From Roseateles sp. (GTDB taxonomy: Bacteria > Pseudomonadota > Gammaproteobacteria > Burkholderiales > Burkholderiaceae_C), in contig JAEUPJ010000036.1 in NCBI GenBank assembly GCA_016790285.1, forward strand, positions 1 through 64,000: 64,000 nt of DNA, in the 5' to 3' direction. The notes under the pieces are model-generated. The model searched no databases. It saw only the letters and a list, made by a program, of their open reading frames with translations, and was not told the origin of the DNA. Numbering within the stretch: the first letter of the stretch is position 1; the number at the start of each line of letters is the position of its first letter. The translations under genes were made by a program, and so were the position numbers. Of the stretch, positions 20,618-29,290 are shown one piece after another.

Positions 20618-21313
20618 ATGAGCCAGACCGTCCATTTCCAGCGCCCCGATGGCGCCACCGTTGCCGGCTACCTCGCCGAAGCCAACCGGCCCGTCGGCGC
20701 GGTCGTCGTCATCCAGGAGTGGTGGGGCCTGAACGACCAGATCCGCGGCGTGGCCGACCGCTACGCCCGCGCCGGCTTCACCGCCCTGGTGCCCGACCTC
20801 TACCGCGGCAAGCACACGGTGGAGGCCGAGGAGGCCCACCACCTGATGTCGGGCCTGGACTTCGGCCAGGCGGCGTCGCAGGACGTGCGCGGCGCCGTGC
20901 AGTACCTGCAGGGGCTGAAGGCGGGCAGCGGCAAGGTCGGCGTCACCGGCTACTGCATGGGCGGCGCGCTGACCGTGCTGGCCAGCACGATGGTGCCGGA
21001 GGCGTCGGCGGCCGTCGTCTGGTACGGCATGCCGCCGCTGGAGTTCGTGGACGCGAGCCAGATCAAGATCCCCGTGCAGGCCCACTGGGCCACGCAGGAC
21101 GCCTTCTTCAAGATCGAGGGCGTGGACGCGCTGGAGGCCAAGTTCGCCGATGCCGGCGTGCGCTACGAAGCCCACCGCTACCTGGCCCACCACGCCTTCG
21201 CCAACGAAACCGCCCAGGGCCCGCACCGCCTGCCGCAGACGCAGTACGACGCCGCCTGGGCCGAGCAGGCCTGGGACCGCACGATGCGGTTCTTTGGGCA
21301 GCAGCTGGGGTGA
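20618..21313 (+). CDS. dienelactone hydrolase family protein
   Basis: The 231-aa cytoplasmic alpha/beta hydrolase has a Cys-Asp-His triad that can be placed: C113 in GVTGYCMGG, D161 in WATQDAFF and H192 in AHHAFANE. The EWWGLNDQIR motif near residue 33 is also characteristic. The family hydrolyses dienelactones from chloroaromatic degradation, but most chromosomal copies have broader or unknown ester substrates, and no aromatic-degradation genes lie nearby. The start has CAGGAGAG upstream. It converges on the VOC gene. Confidence 0.88.
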   Translation: MSQTVHFQRPDGATVAGYLAEANRPVGAVVVIQEWWGLNDQIRGVADRYARAGFTALVPDLYRGKHTVEAEEAHHLMSGLDFGQAASQDVRGAVQYLQGLKAGSGKVGVTGYCMGGALTVLASTMVPEASAAVVWYGMPPLEFVDASQIKIPVQAHWATQDAFFKIEGVDALEAKFADAGVRYEAHRYLAHHAFANETAQGPHRLPQTQYDAAWAEQAWDRTMRFFGQQLG

Positions 21314-21353
21314 AAGGCGGGATGGGCGTGCCGGGCCGGCCCCGCCGCGGCGG

Positions 21354-21731
21354 TCAGATCACCTGCCCCACCCGCACCAGGTTCCCGTCTTCATCGACGA
21401 CGGCGAACTCGCGCATGCCCCAGGGCTTGTCGGCCAGGGTGTCCATGCGCGGGATGCCGCGTGGCGGCAGCTGCGCGGCCTGGAAGGCCTGGTACAGCGG
21501 CCGCACGTCGGCCACTCGCACGTAGCAGCCCGCCCACGAGTCCGCGGGCACGAGCGCGGGGTGCGCGAAGAAGTGCAGCTCCACGTCGCCGCGCGTGAGG
21601 ATGGCGTAGGCATCGCCGACGATCTCGCCGTCGAACCCCAGCCGCGCGTAGAAGGCCAGCGTGGCCGGCAGCGAGCGGCTCGGCAGGATGGGGATGGCGA
21701 GGTCGCGGGGCGACTGGGGCGGCGTGGCCAT
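21354..21731 (-). CDS. VOC/bleomycin-resistance-like protein
   Basis: This 125-aa single-domain protein of the glyoxalase/bleomycin resistance fold begins with AIPILPSRSLPATLAFYARLGF and ends WGMREFAVVDEDGNLVRVGQ, the two beta-alpha-beta-beta-beta modules of the family. The set DLxxP.ILPSR resembles the BLMA-like subgroup that binds drugs rather than catalysing. A single such gene does not establish resistance. It sits 7 bases downstream of the secreted hypothetical gene on the same strand. Confidence 0.8.
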   Translation of the reverse strand: MATPPQSPRDLAIPILPSRSLPATLAFYARLGFDGEIVGDAYAILTRGDVELHFFAHPALVPADSWAGCYVRVADVRPLYQAFQAAQLPPRGIPRMDTLADKPWGMREFAVVDEDGNLVRVGQVI

Positions 21732-21738
21732 GTGCCGC

Positions 21739-22266
21739 TCAGTCGGCCCGTTCGGGCTTCACGGCCTTGCAGCGCGTCACGAGCTCCTGCGCGCGGCGGT
21801 CCAGCGCTTCGCGGGCGGGCAGGGACTGCAGCACCTGGCGCTTGAGCAGGGCCTGGCCGACGGCGGTGGTGGTGAAGGCCTCGATGGCCTTGCCGTCGGC
21901 GGCGGAGATCTCGGGCAGGGCCTCGGGCGGCTTCTCGCCGAGTGAGGCGTAGATGCCCAGCAGGCCGTGCCGGGCGTACTTGCGGCCCGGGATGGAACTG
22001 AAGAACTGGTCCGCCGCAGCGAGGTCGGCCGGGCTGAGCGCCGTCGTCACGATCTTCTCGGCCGTCTCGAAATATTCGCTCGGCTGCAGGGCCTGGAAGC
22101 AGGCGTTCTGCTCCGCCGGCAGGATGCCCTTGGCGGCGCGCTGCTTGGCGGCGAGCTGCAGGCCGATGAGGGCCGACTCGGCGGTGATCTGCGCGGTGGT
22201 GGAGACGGCGTGGGCGGCAAGGCTTACCAGCAGGCAAGGCACTGACGCGAGGGCTTGGCGAATCAT
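21739..22266 (-). CDS. secreted hypothetical protein, 175 aa
   Basis: The signal peptide MIRQALASVPCLLVSLAAHAVS is followed by a mostly helical, Ala-rich mature region with two Cys (in QNACFQAL and VTRCKAV) that could pair. The ALSPADLAAADQFFSSIPGRKY segment is reminiscent of DUF2059-type periplasmic proteins, but the match is weak. Predicted periplasmic. The ATG at 22266 is the first of the frame and encodes the signal peptide directly. It lies immediately downstream of the NACHT gene on the same strand (111 bp apart). Confidence 0.65.
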   Translation of the reverse strand: MIRQALASVPCLLVSLAAHAVSTTAQITAESALIGLQLAAKQRAAKGILPAEQNACFQALQPSEYFETAEKIVTTALSPADLAAADQFFSSIPGRKYARHGLLGIYASLGEKPPEALPEISAADGKAIEAFTTTAVGQALLKRQVLQSLPAREALDRRAQELVTRCKAVKPERAD

Positions 22267-22377
22267 GGATGGGCGGATCGAAAACCCGCATTCTGCGCTG
22301 CCGACTTGTCGGCGGATCCCTCCGCGCGCTTACCGCGCCGATGCGTCCAGTACAGCGGGATGTCGCCGCTTCAGAGG

Positions 22378-24414
22378 CTATGGGGCGGCAGCGCTCTCGT
22401 CGGAGGGCTCGCTGGGTGGCCGCTTGAGGCGCCGCAGCGCCGCGGGGGAAAGCTCACAGTTCGTGAGATCGTTATGGTTCTCTGGCTGAAACAGAGTGCA
22501 TTCGACGGGCAGTTCCGAAAGGTCGCAGTCGACAAAGCTGCTGTTCCCCACATGAGACTCGGCGAACGCATCGGCATCGAAGAGGCAGTCTCGGAAGGTT
22601 GAGTTCTCGATATGCACCGAGTGAACCTGGGCGCCATGGAAGTTGCATGAGGAGAACTGGCACTTCATCGCTCGGCTGAGCTTCAGACAGGCGTGCCGAA
22701 AGTCGCAAACCTCGAACTGGGCCTGCTCGAAGCGGGATAGATCCAACTGCGTGTTGGACACATCGCACTTGACGAGACGCGTGCGGGAAACGACGAGCTC
22801 TCTCAGCGAGCTGTCCTTGAAGATCGTGGCATCGAAGGTGGAGTTGTCAAGGGTGCCGCCGTCCAGTGCGCATGCCTGCAGCGAGCAGTTGGTGAAGCTG
22901 CTGGACGAAATGTGCTGGCCGTCGAGGTTCAGCGAAGCCCAGTCAAGGCCGTTGAGATTCAAGCCGACCAGATTGAGCGAATGGAGTTTGAGGGTCGCTC
23001 GCTCATGCATGGGCATGGTCCGGATCAAATGGTCCAGAAACTCGAACACCTGGGTTGTCGGATGATGCTCCCGCTTCTTGCTGAGCGTCGTGACGCCGGC
23101 GCGGATGGCTAGGCTGTACAGGTACTCCTGGACGCTGAAGTGAGCAAACCTGAAATGCCCTTCGGAGTTCTTGTTGAGCAGCGACCGACCTTGGATGTCG
23201 ATGTCCCGGATGTGTTCCAGCTTCGAGTTGAACGCGATGGCATTGGTGATCACCTCCGCAGATACGGTGACTGATTGCAGCTTGAACATCAGCGTCGCCA
23301 GTGCTGAACAGGCGAGCAGGAGTTCGTTCAACGAGGGGACGTTCTTTCGCCCCTGTTCGTGCATCTTGGCGCGCTCACGCTGAAGCCAGGCCGCCACAAG
23401 CGCCTCGTACACGGTGAACACGGTCCAATCCTTGCGCCCGTTCTCGAGCAAGTCGTCGATCCGGCTCAGCAACATCGGGCGGAACTTCAATGCTCGCATC
23501 TTCTGCAGTATGGGAGCCGCACTGCGCTGCGTTTCGACATCACCGGGGAAGCGCTTCTCCAGGTAGTCCGCAACCTGGAGGTCATCGAAGAGCGACAGGT
23601 AGACCACCGGACACAGAAAGCCACCGATCTCGGCCTGCCCGCGTCGATTGAAGGGATCCTCCCCGGCTGAGAAGAACTGTGTCCGGCAAGTGATGACGAC
23701 GCGGCGGAAATTCTTCGTCGCGCTGAGGATTTCAATCAAGCGCTTCGTGACTCGGCCCCAGGCCAGGGGGTCTTCGTCCAGGGCATCGAGCAGCAGGATG
23801 GTGTCGCGGCGAGGCAGGTCCTTCAGCTGATCGAGCGTGTCCTTGCCCAGCTTGAGCAGGTGGACGTCGTACTTCTGCGGCCAGAACGCGTTGAGATGCG
23901 CCAGCTTGAGCATCACCAGGCAGCTGGTCTTGCCCATGCCTGAATCAGCCAATATCAACTGGTGCGGGGATTTGACCTGCTCGTGGCCGCCCAGGAAATA
24001 TTGGAGTCGCGACGTCAGGTGTTCGCGCACCACATGCCTCGACTCGTCATCCTCGTCCGCTGGATTGAACTGCTGACAGTACGGCTCGACGTAATACGAC
24101 GCCCACTTCATGGGATCGCCAAAGACACTGGTCAGCCGCTCCATCTCTGCCGTGCGCGACTCGGTACGCTTGAGCAGCGTTTTCACCAGCCGAGGAATCA
24201 TGTTCTCGGCGAACTTGAACACTGTGATGCCGCTGAGTTCCATGGAGGGCTGGACCGCCGTCGAGTTGGGGACAGTCTGCAGGCCTGCGTTGCCTGCGAC
24301 CGTGCGAATGCTGCTGCGAAAGTGTGCCGCTTGCGTCAAGGCGAACCGGCGGGTTGTGACGGCAGGCGTCATCCTTCTTGATGAGGACGGGCGTGGCGGA
24401 CGGATGTTCGCCAT
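22378..24414 (-). CDS. NACHT-type NTPase with C-terminal pentapeptide repeats
   Basis: This 678-aa predicted STAND/NACHT NTPase has a Walker A LILADSGMGKTSCL (K162, T163). The Walker B LLLDALDEDP (D210, D213, E214) has the D-small-h-D-E signature that distinguishes NACHT domains. An arginine-containing ITCRTQFF sensor motif follows at about 245. Helical winged-helix-like and superhelical regions span about 330-470. A pentapeptide-repeat region then runs from about 475 to 655, with units such as LNLVGLNLNGL and CDFRHACLKLS. By analogy to bacterial NACHT (NLR-related) proteins it may be an antiphage sensor-effector, though no separate effector domain was recognised. The DNA is less GC-rich than its neighbours (35/60 G+C at 22801-22860, against 42/60 at 26041-26100), which suggests transfer. 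The start is uncertain; M58 (ATG at 24243) is an alternative. Confidence 0.78.
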   Translation of the reverse strand: MANIRPPRPSSSRRMTPAVTTRRFALTQAAHFRSSIRTVAGNAGLQTVPNSTAVQPSMELSGITVFKFAENMIPRLVKTLLKRTESRTAEMERLTSVFGDPMKWASYYVEPYCQQFNPADEDDESRHVVREHLTSRLQYFLGGHEQVKSPHQLILADSGMGKTSCLVMLKLAHLNAFWPQKYDVHLLKLGKDTLDQLKDLPRRDTILLLDALDEDPLAWGRVTKRLIEILSATKNFRRVVITCRTQFFSAGEDPFNRRGQAEIGGFLCPVVYLSLFDDLQVADYLEKRFPGDVETQRSAAPILQKMRALKFRPMLLSRIDDLLENGRKDWTVFTVYEALVAAWLQRERAKMHEQGRKNVPSLNELLLACSALATLMFKLQSVTVSAEVITNAIAFNSKLEHIRDIDIQGRSLLNKNSEGHFRFAHFSVQEYLYSLAIRAGVTTLSKKREHHPTTQVFEFLDHLIRTMPMHERATLKLHSLNLVGLNLNGLDWASLNLDGQHISSSSFTNCSLQACALDGGTLDNSTFDATIFKDSSLRELVVSRTRLVKCDVSNTQLDLSRFEQAQFEVCDFRHACLKLSRAMKCQFSSCNFHGAQVHSVHIENSTFRDCLFDADAFAESHVGNSSFVDCDLSELPVECTLFQPENHNDLTNCELSPAALRRLKRPPSEPSDESAAAP

Positions 24415-24438
24415 TCACCCGCTTCATGGCGCGCCCCT

Positions 24439-24903
24439 TCAAATCGGCAACGCGTTCGTCGACTTCACCTCCTCCATCACCGCATAGGTGCGCGTCTCGC
24501 GCACGCCCGGCAGGCTCCAGATCACGCTGCCGATGAACTCGCGGTAGGCGCCCATGTCGCGCACGCGGGTCTTGAGCAGGTAGTCGAAGCCGCCGGCCAC
24601 GAGGTGGCATTCCAGGATCTCGGGCCGGGCCTGGACGGCGGCCTTGAAGGTGTCCATCACGTCCTGCACGGTGCGGTCCAGGTGCACTTCGATGAAGACC
24701 AGCATCGCCGCGCCCAGCTTGGCCGGGTTCAGCCGTGCCTCGTAGCCCAGGATGTAGCCCTCGCGCGTCAGCCGTTTCACGCGCTCCAGCACGGCGGTGG
24801 GCGACAGGTGTACGGTCTCGGCCAGCTTGAGGTTGGAGATGCGGCCGTCGGCCTGCAGCACCCGCAGGATGCGCTCGTCGATCTTGTCCAGGCCGTCGCT
24901 CAT
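24439..24903 (-). CDS. Lrp/AsnC family regulator, likely of putA
   Basis: The 154-aa protein has an N-terminal HTH (about 8-60: DERILRVLQADGRISN...LSPTAVLERVKRL) and a C-terminal RAM/AsnC effector domain (about 70-145). Divergent placement 88 bp from putA, together with a TTGGAATTTAATCCAA-like palindrome between them, indicates a proline-responsive activator/repressor of putA. Comparable Lrp-type regulators (PutR, BkdR) are known in proteobacteria. The NACHT gene lies 24 bases downstream on the same strand and might be read through from this promoter. Confidence 0.85.
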   Translation of the reverse strand: MSDGLDKIDERILRVLQADGRISNLKLAETVHLSPTAVLERVKRLTREGYILGYEARLNPAKLGAAMLVFIEVHLDRTVQDVMDTFKAAVQARPEILECHLVAGGFDYLLKTRVRDMGAYREFIGSVIWSLPGVRETRTYAVMEEVKSTNALPI

Positions 24904-24933
24904 CTGGATTTTCCTCGGCGTTTGTGTCGATGC

Positions 24934-24949
24934 TTGGAATTTAATCCAA
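24934..24949. promoter_or_regulatory. Lrp-type palindrome TTGGAATTTAATCCAA
   Basis: A near-perfect 16-bp AT-rich palindrome in an otherwise GC-rich region, 30 bp upstream of the divergent lrp-like gene and 42 bp upstream of putA. It suits Lrp/AsnC binding and probably controls both genes. Confidence 0.5.
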
Positions 24950-24991
24950 CGTCGTCGTCGATAGAGTGCGAAACCTCACCAGGAGCCCGCC

Positions 24992-27900
24992 ATGTCCGTC
25001 CCGTTCGTCGCACCGCCCGAGCAACCGCGTCTGCCCGATGCCTACCGGCCCGAAGCCGGTGTCGTGCACGCCCTGGCCGACCGCGTCGGCGGCGCGCTGG
25101 ACTGGGACGGCGTCATCGCCATGGCCGCCCCGTGGGTGGACCAGGTGCGGCGCAACCCGGCGCCGTTCTGGGCGATGGAGTCGCTGCTGCGCGAATACCC
25201 CATCACCAGCGCCGAAGGCCTGGCCCTGATGCGCCTGGCCGAGGCCCTGCTGCGGGTACCGGACGCGCCCACCGCCATCGCGCTGACCGCCGACCAGCTC
25301 GGTCGTGCAGACTTTGACGGCGCAAGCGTTGGCAGCCCCCACAAGATGCTGGCCGCGCTCTCGGCCTCGGCCATCTCCATGTCCAAGCGCTTCCTGCCAG
25401 GCGCGGACGACGACGGCGGCCTTTTCAAGCGGCTGGGCGCGCAGACGGTCGTGGCGGCCACGGTGCGCGCCATCCAGCTGCTGGGCCGGCAGTTCGTGCT
25501 CGGCCGCAACATCGGCGAGGCGATGAGCGAGGCGGACGACGCCCGCAAGGCGCAAAAGCAATTGCGCTTCAGCTACGACATGCTCGGCGAAGGCGCCCGC
25601 ACCGAGGACGACGCCCGCCGCTACCAGGCCGCCTACGTCGGCGCCATCAAGGCGATTGCGGCCGGCCGCCGCGCCGAGAGCCCGGAAGGCTCCGACGGCA
25701 TCTCCATCAAGCTCAGCGCGCTCTTCAGCCGCTACGAGGTGCTGCAGCGCGAGCGCGTGTTCGCCGAGCTGCTGCCGCGCGTGTGGCAGCTCGTCGAGCT
25801 GGCCGCTGACGCCAACATCAACCTGACCATCGACGCCGAGGAGGTGGACCGCCTGGAGCTGTCGCTGGACGTGCTGGACACGCTGGCCGCCGGCATCGCC
25901 GCGCGCTACCCCGCCTGGCGCGGCTTCGGCCTGGCGGTGCAGGCCTACCAGACGCGCGCGCTGGCCGTCGTCGACGAAGTGGCGGCGATCGCCCGCAAGC
26001 ACGGGCTGCGCTTCATGGTGCGCCTGGTCAAGGGCGCCTACTGGGACGGCGAGATCAAGCGCGCCCAGGAGCTGGGCTTGGCCGCCTACCCGGTGTTCAC
26101 GCACAAGCAGCACACCGACGTCTCCTACCTGGCCTGCGCCCGCGCGCTCATTCAGCACGCCGACGTCATCTACCCGCAGTTCGCCAGCCACAACGCCGGC
26201 ACCATCGCGGCCATCGTGCAGATGGCGCGTGCGGCCGGCGCCGCCTTCGAGATGCAGCGCCTGCATGGCATGGGCGAGGGCGTGTACCGCGAGGTGCTGA
26301 AGGACGGCAGCATCCCCTGCCGCGTCTACGCCCCCGTGGGCGAGCACCGCGACCTGCTGGCCTACCTCGTGCGCCGGCTCCTCGAGAACGGTGCCAACTC
26401 GTCCTTCGTGCACCAGCTGGCCGACCCGTCGGTGCAGGTGCCCGAGCTGCTGGGCTCGCCGCTGGCGGACATCCGAACGGCCGGCGCCCTGCCGCTGCCG
26501 CCGGCCCTCTACCTGGACGCCGAAGGCCGCGGCCGGCTCAATTCCACCGGCGCCGACCTCACTGCCCCTGACCAGCGCGTGCCGCTGCAGGCGGCGCTCG
26601 AGCGCGTGGACGTGCACCCCGTGCCCGAGGCCACGCCTGAGCAGGTGGACGCCGCCATGGCACGCCTGCACGTCGGCTTCCTGGCGTGGAACGCCACGCC
26701 CGTGTCGCGCCGCGCGGCCATCCTGCGCCACGCGGCCGACGAGCTCGACGCCCGCCTGTCCGAGTTCTGCGCCCTGCTCGTGAAGGAAGCCTTCAAGACC
26801 CAGGCTGACTGCGTGGCCGAGGTGCGCGAAGCCGTGGACTTCCTGCGTTACTACGCAGACCAGGCCGAGCTGGACGCCACCGGCATGCAGGGCCGCGGCG
26901 TGTTCGTGTGCATCAGCCCGTGGAACTTCCCGCTGGCCATCTTCGCCGGCCAGGTCGTGGCCGCGCTCGTGGCGGGCAACACCGTGGCGGCCAAGCCGGC
27001 CGAGCAGACGCCGTTCGTGGCGCTGAAGTTGGTGGAGCTGCTGCACGCCAGCGGCGTGCCGACCGATGCGCTGGCCCTGCTGCACGGCCCGGGCGAGACG
27101 GTCGGCGCGGGCCTGGTGGCCCATGCGCACACCGCGGGTGTGTGCTTCACCGGCTCCACCGCCGTGGCGCAGATCATCAACAAGGCGCTGGCCAGGAAGC
27201 CCAACTCGCCCGTGCCGCTGATCGCCGAGACCGGCGGCCTCAACGCGATGGTGGTGGACTCCACCGCCCTGCCCGAGCAGGTCATCGACGCCGTCGTGCA
27301 GAGCGCCTTCCGCTCCGCCGGCCAGCGCTGCTCGGCGCTGCGCCTGCTGTGTGTGCAGTCCAGCATCGCCGACGGGGTGGTGGAGATGCTCAAGGGCGCG
27401 CTCGAGCAGCTGCACGTGGGCCAGCCTGCGAAGCTGGCCACCGATGTCGGCCCCGTCATCGACGACGAAGCCCACGCCAACATCAGCCGCCATGTCGAGC
27501 GCTTGAAGCGCGAGGCCCGGCTGCTGGCCGAGGCCCCCGTGGCCGAGGCCATGCCGCGCCAGATCCGCCCGGTGGCCTTCGAGCTCAAGCGCATTGCCGA
27601 CCTGGGCGAGGAGATCTTCGGCCCGGTGCTGCACGTGGTGCGCTTCGACGGCTCGGTGGATGACGTCATCGGCGAGATCAACGCGCTGGGCTATGGCCTC
27701 ACGCTGGGCATCCAGACGCGCATCGACAGCCGCGCCCAGCGCCTGGCCGACGCGGCGCGCATCGGCAATGTCTACGTCAACCGCAACATCATCGGCGCGG
27801 TGGTGGGCGTGCAGCCCTTCGGTGGCGAAGGTCTGTCGGGTACAGGCCCCAAGGCGGGCGGCCCCGACTACCTGCGCCGCTTCTGCGCCGAGCCGCACCT

Positions 27901-28561
27901 GGACGCCGCCGTGCCCGTGGTGGCGCTCGATGCCCTGGCGCCCGGCGACGATGGCGCGCTGGCCGTGGCCGCCGATGCCACCTGGCGCGACACCCCGCTG
28001 GCCGAGCGCATCGCCACGCTGCGCCGCGCCGCCGACACGCTGGACGCCCCCGCGGCCCTCGCCCTGCGCGGCCTCTTCCCGGCCGCCCAGGCGCTGTTTG
28101 CCGACCTGACGCTGCCCGGCCCCACCGGCGAGAGCAACACGTTGCGCCACCACGCCCGCGGCGTCTTCGCGGTGCTGGGCCGGGGCGAGGCGGGCCTGGC
28201 CGCCGCCGTCAGCGCGCTGCTCGCGGGCAACAGCGCCATCTGGCTGGGTGGCGACGAACGCACCCGTCAGGCGCTGCTGCGGGCCGGCCTGCCGGCCAAC
28301 GCGCTGACCCTGCTGCCCGACAGCGTGCTGCCGCGCCTGCTGGCCGCGCCGCACCTGGCCGGCGTGGCGCTGGCGTCGTCAGACACGACGGCGGCGCATG
28401 TGCTGTCCCTGGCCCTGGCCGCGCGGCCGGGTGCCATCCTGCCGCTCGTGACGGCGGCGGGCCACGTGCGCCAGCTCTACCGCTTCACGGCCGAGCAGAC
28501 GCTGACCGTCAACACGGCAGCGGCGGGCGGCAACGCGGCGCTGCTGGCGGGCGTGCACTGA
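24992..28561 (+). CDS. putA: bifunctional proline dehydrogenase/P5C dehydrogenase
   Basis: The 1189-aa enzyme oxidises proline to P5C with FAD and then glutamate semialdehyde to glutamate with NAD. The PRODH barrel (about 130-480) shows the RLVKGAYWDGEIKRAQ motif. The aldehyde dehydrogenase domain (about 540-975) shows PWNFPLAIF, FTGSTAV and the active-site C780 in SAGQRCSAL. A C-terminal ALDH-fold segment (about 985-1189) fits the long bifunctional PutA class. There is no N-terminal ribbon-helix-helix DNA-binding domain, so it should not autoregulate like E. coli PutA; the divergent Lrp-type gene takes that role. Expected at the inner face of the membrane. An AGGAGC site precedes the ATG. 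Confidence 0.95.
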   Translation: MSVPFVAPPEQPRLPDAYRPEAGVVHALADRVGGALDWDGVIAMAAPWVDQVRRNPAPFWAMESLLREYPITSAEGLALMRLAEALLRVPDAPTAIALTADQLGRADFDGASVGSPHKMLAALSASAISMSKRFLPGADDDGGLFKRLGAQTVVAATVRAIQLLGRQFVLGRNIGEAMSEADDARKAQKQLRFSYDMLGEGARTEDDARRYQAAYVGAIKAIAAGRRAESPEGSDGISIKLSALFSRYEVLQRERVFAELLPRVWQLVELAADANINLTIDAEEVDRLELSLDVLDTLAAGIAARYPAWRGFGLAVQAYQTRALAVVDEVAAIARKHGLRFMVRLVKGAYWDGEIKRAQELGLAAYPVFTHKQHTDVSYLACARALIQHADVIYPQFASHNAGTIAAIVQMARAAGAAFEMQRLHGMGEGVYREVLKDGSIPCRVYAPVGEHRDLLAYLVRRLLENGANSSFVHQLADPSVQVPELLGSPLADIRTAGALPLPPALYLDAEGRGRLNSTGADLTAPDQRVPLQAALERVDVHPVPEATPEQVDAAMARLHVGFLAWNATPVSRRAAILRHAADELDARLSEFCALLVKEAFKTQADCVAEVREAVDFLRYYADQAELDATGMQGRGVFVCISPWNFPLAIFAGQVVAALVAGNTVAAKPAEQTPFVALKLVELLHASGVPTDALALLHGPGETVGAGLVAHAHTAGVCFTGSTAVAQIINKALARKPNSPVPLIAETGGLNAMVVDSTALPEQVIDAVVQSAFRSAGQRCSALRLLCVQSSIADGVVEMLKGALEQLHVGQPAKLATDVGPVIDDEAHANISRHVERLKREARLLAEAPVAEAMPRQIRPVAFELKRIADLGEEIFGPVLHVVRFDGSVDDVIGEINALGYGLTLGIQTRIDSRAQRLADAARIGNVYVNRNIIGAVVGVQPFGGEGLSGTGPKAGGPDYLRRFCAEPHLDAAVPVVALDALAPGDDGALAVAADATWRDTPLAERIATLRRAADTLDAPAALALRGLFPAAQALFADLTLPGPTGESNTLRHHARGVFAVLGRGEAGLAAAVSALLAGNSAIWLGGDERTRQALLRAGLPANALTLLPDSVLPRLLAAPHLAGVALASSDTTAAHVLSLALAARPGAILPLVTAAGHVRQLYRFTAEQTLTVNTAAAGGNAALLAGVH

Positions 28562-28574
28562 CGCCAGAGCGGCC

Positions 28575-29225
28575 TCAGTAGAAGCCTTCGCGGCGGCGGT
28601 AGCGCTCGGCGCGCTCGGCGTCGTAGCGCGCCGCGTCGAAGTCCTCGCCCTGGATGGCGCGGTGCACCTCGCCGCCGGTGGGCAGCACGGCCGGGTCGAT
28701 GAAGCGCGCCGGGTCCCAGAAGTGCGAGCGCAGGAAGGCCTTGGAGCACTGCGTGTAGGCCTCCTCGATGTCCAGCAGCAGCGCCAGGCGCGGCGTCTTG
28801 CCCTCCAGCGCACTGGGCGCCAGCAGCGCGGCGTCGGTCGTGATGACCGCGCGGCCGTTGACGCGGAAGGTGTCGGTCGCGCCGGGGATGATGAAGAGCA
28901 GGCCCACCCGCGGGTTGGCCAGCACATTGCGCAGGGAGTCGGCGATGCGGTTGCCGGGGCGCTCGGGCAGCAGCAGCGTGCGGTCGTCCAGGATGCGCAC
29001 GAAACCCGCCGGGTCGCCGCGCGGGCTCACGTCGCAGCGGCCTTCGGCGTCGCTCGTGGCCAGGCACACGAGCGGCGAGCGCTCGATGTACAGGCGCGTC
29101 GCGGCGTTGAGCCGGTCGGTGATCTTGGCGCAGGTCAGCGGCAGGGGTTCGCCGATGAGGTCGCGCAGCTGCGCCTCGGTGTGGATGAGGTCGGCGGTCA
29201 GCCGGTGGGATTCGGGGGCGGTCAT
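28575..29225 (-). CDS. pyridoxamine 5'-phosphate oxidase-family FMN-binding protein
   Basis: The 216-aa protein has the split-barrel FMN-binding fold. It shows IERSPLVCLATSDAEGRCDVSPRGDPAGFVR followed by LLLPERPGNRIADSLRNVL, matching the PPOX class DR_2398-type subfamily. The region is described here in two parts, with the key residues SPRGDP and PGNR. These are cytoplasmic flavin or F420-like oxidoreductases of uncertain substrate, not true PdxH. It converges on putA with 13 bases between stops, and there is no operon partner. Confidence 0.8.
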   Translation of the reverse strand: MTAPESHRLTADLIHTEAQLRDLIGEPLPLTCAKITDRLNAATRLYIERSPLVCLATSDAEGRCDVSPRGDPAGFVRILDDRTLLLPERPGNRIADSLRNVLANPRVGLLFIIPGATDTFRVNGRAVITTDAALLAPSALEGKTPRLALLLDIEEAYTQCSKAFLRSHFWDPARFIDPAVLPTGGEVHRAIQGEDFDAARYDAERAERYRRREGFY

Positions 29226-29290
29226 CGGTCGCAGCGGTGGTGTCGGACGATGCGCGCATTGTGGGCGCAGCGGTGGGCCGGGCATGCTGT

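Noticed and set aside
17602-20658. A 1018-codon open frame antisense to prsT
   Set aside because: Its composition is a mirror of the Leu/Ala/Gln-rich TPR gene; there is no signal peptide or motif, and prsT has clear family features.
24941-28354. A 1137-codon open frame antisense to putA
   Set aside because: It has the low-complexity His/Gly/Arg/Gln composition of a shadow frame opposite a well-supported enzyme gene.
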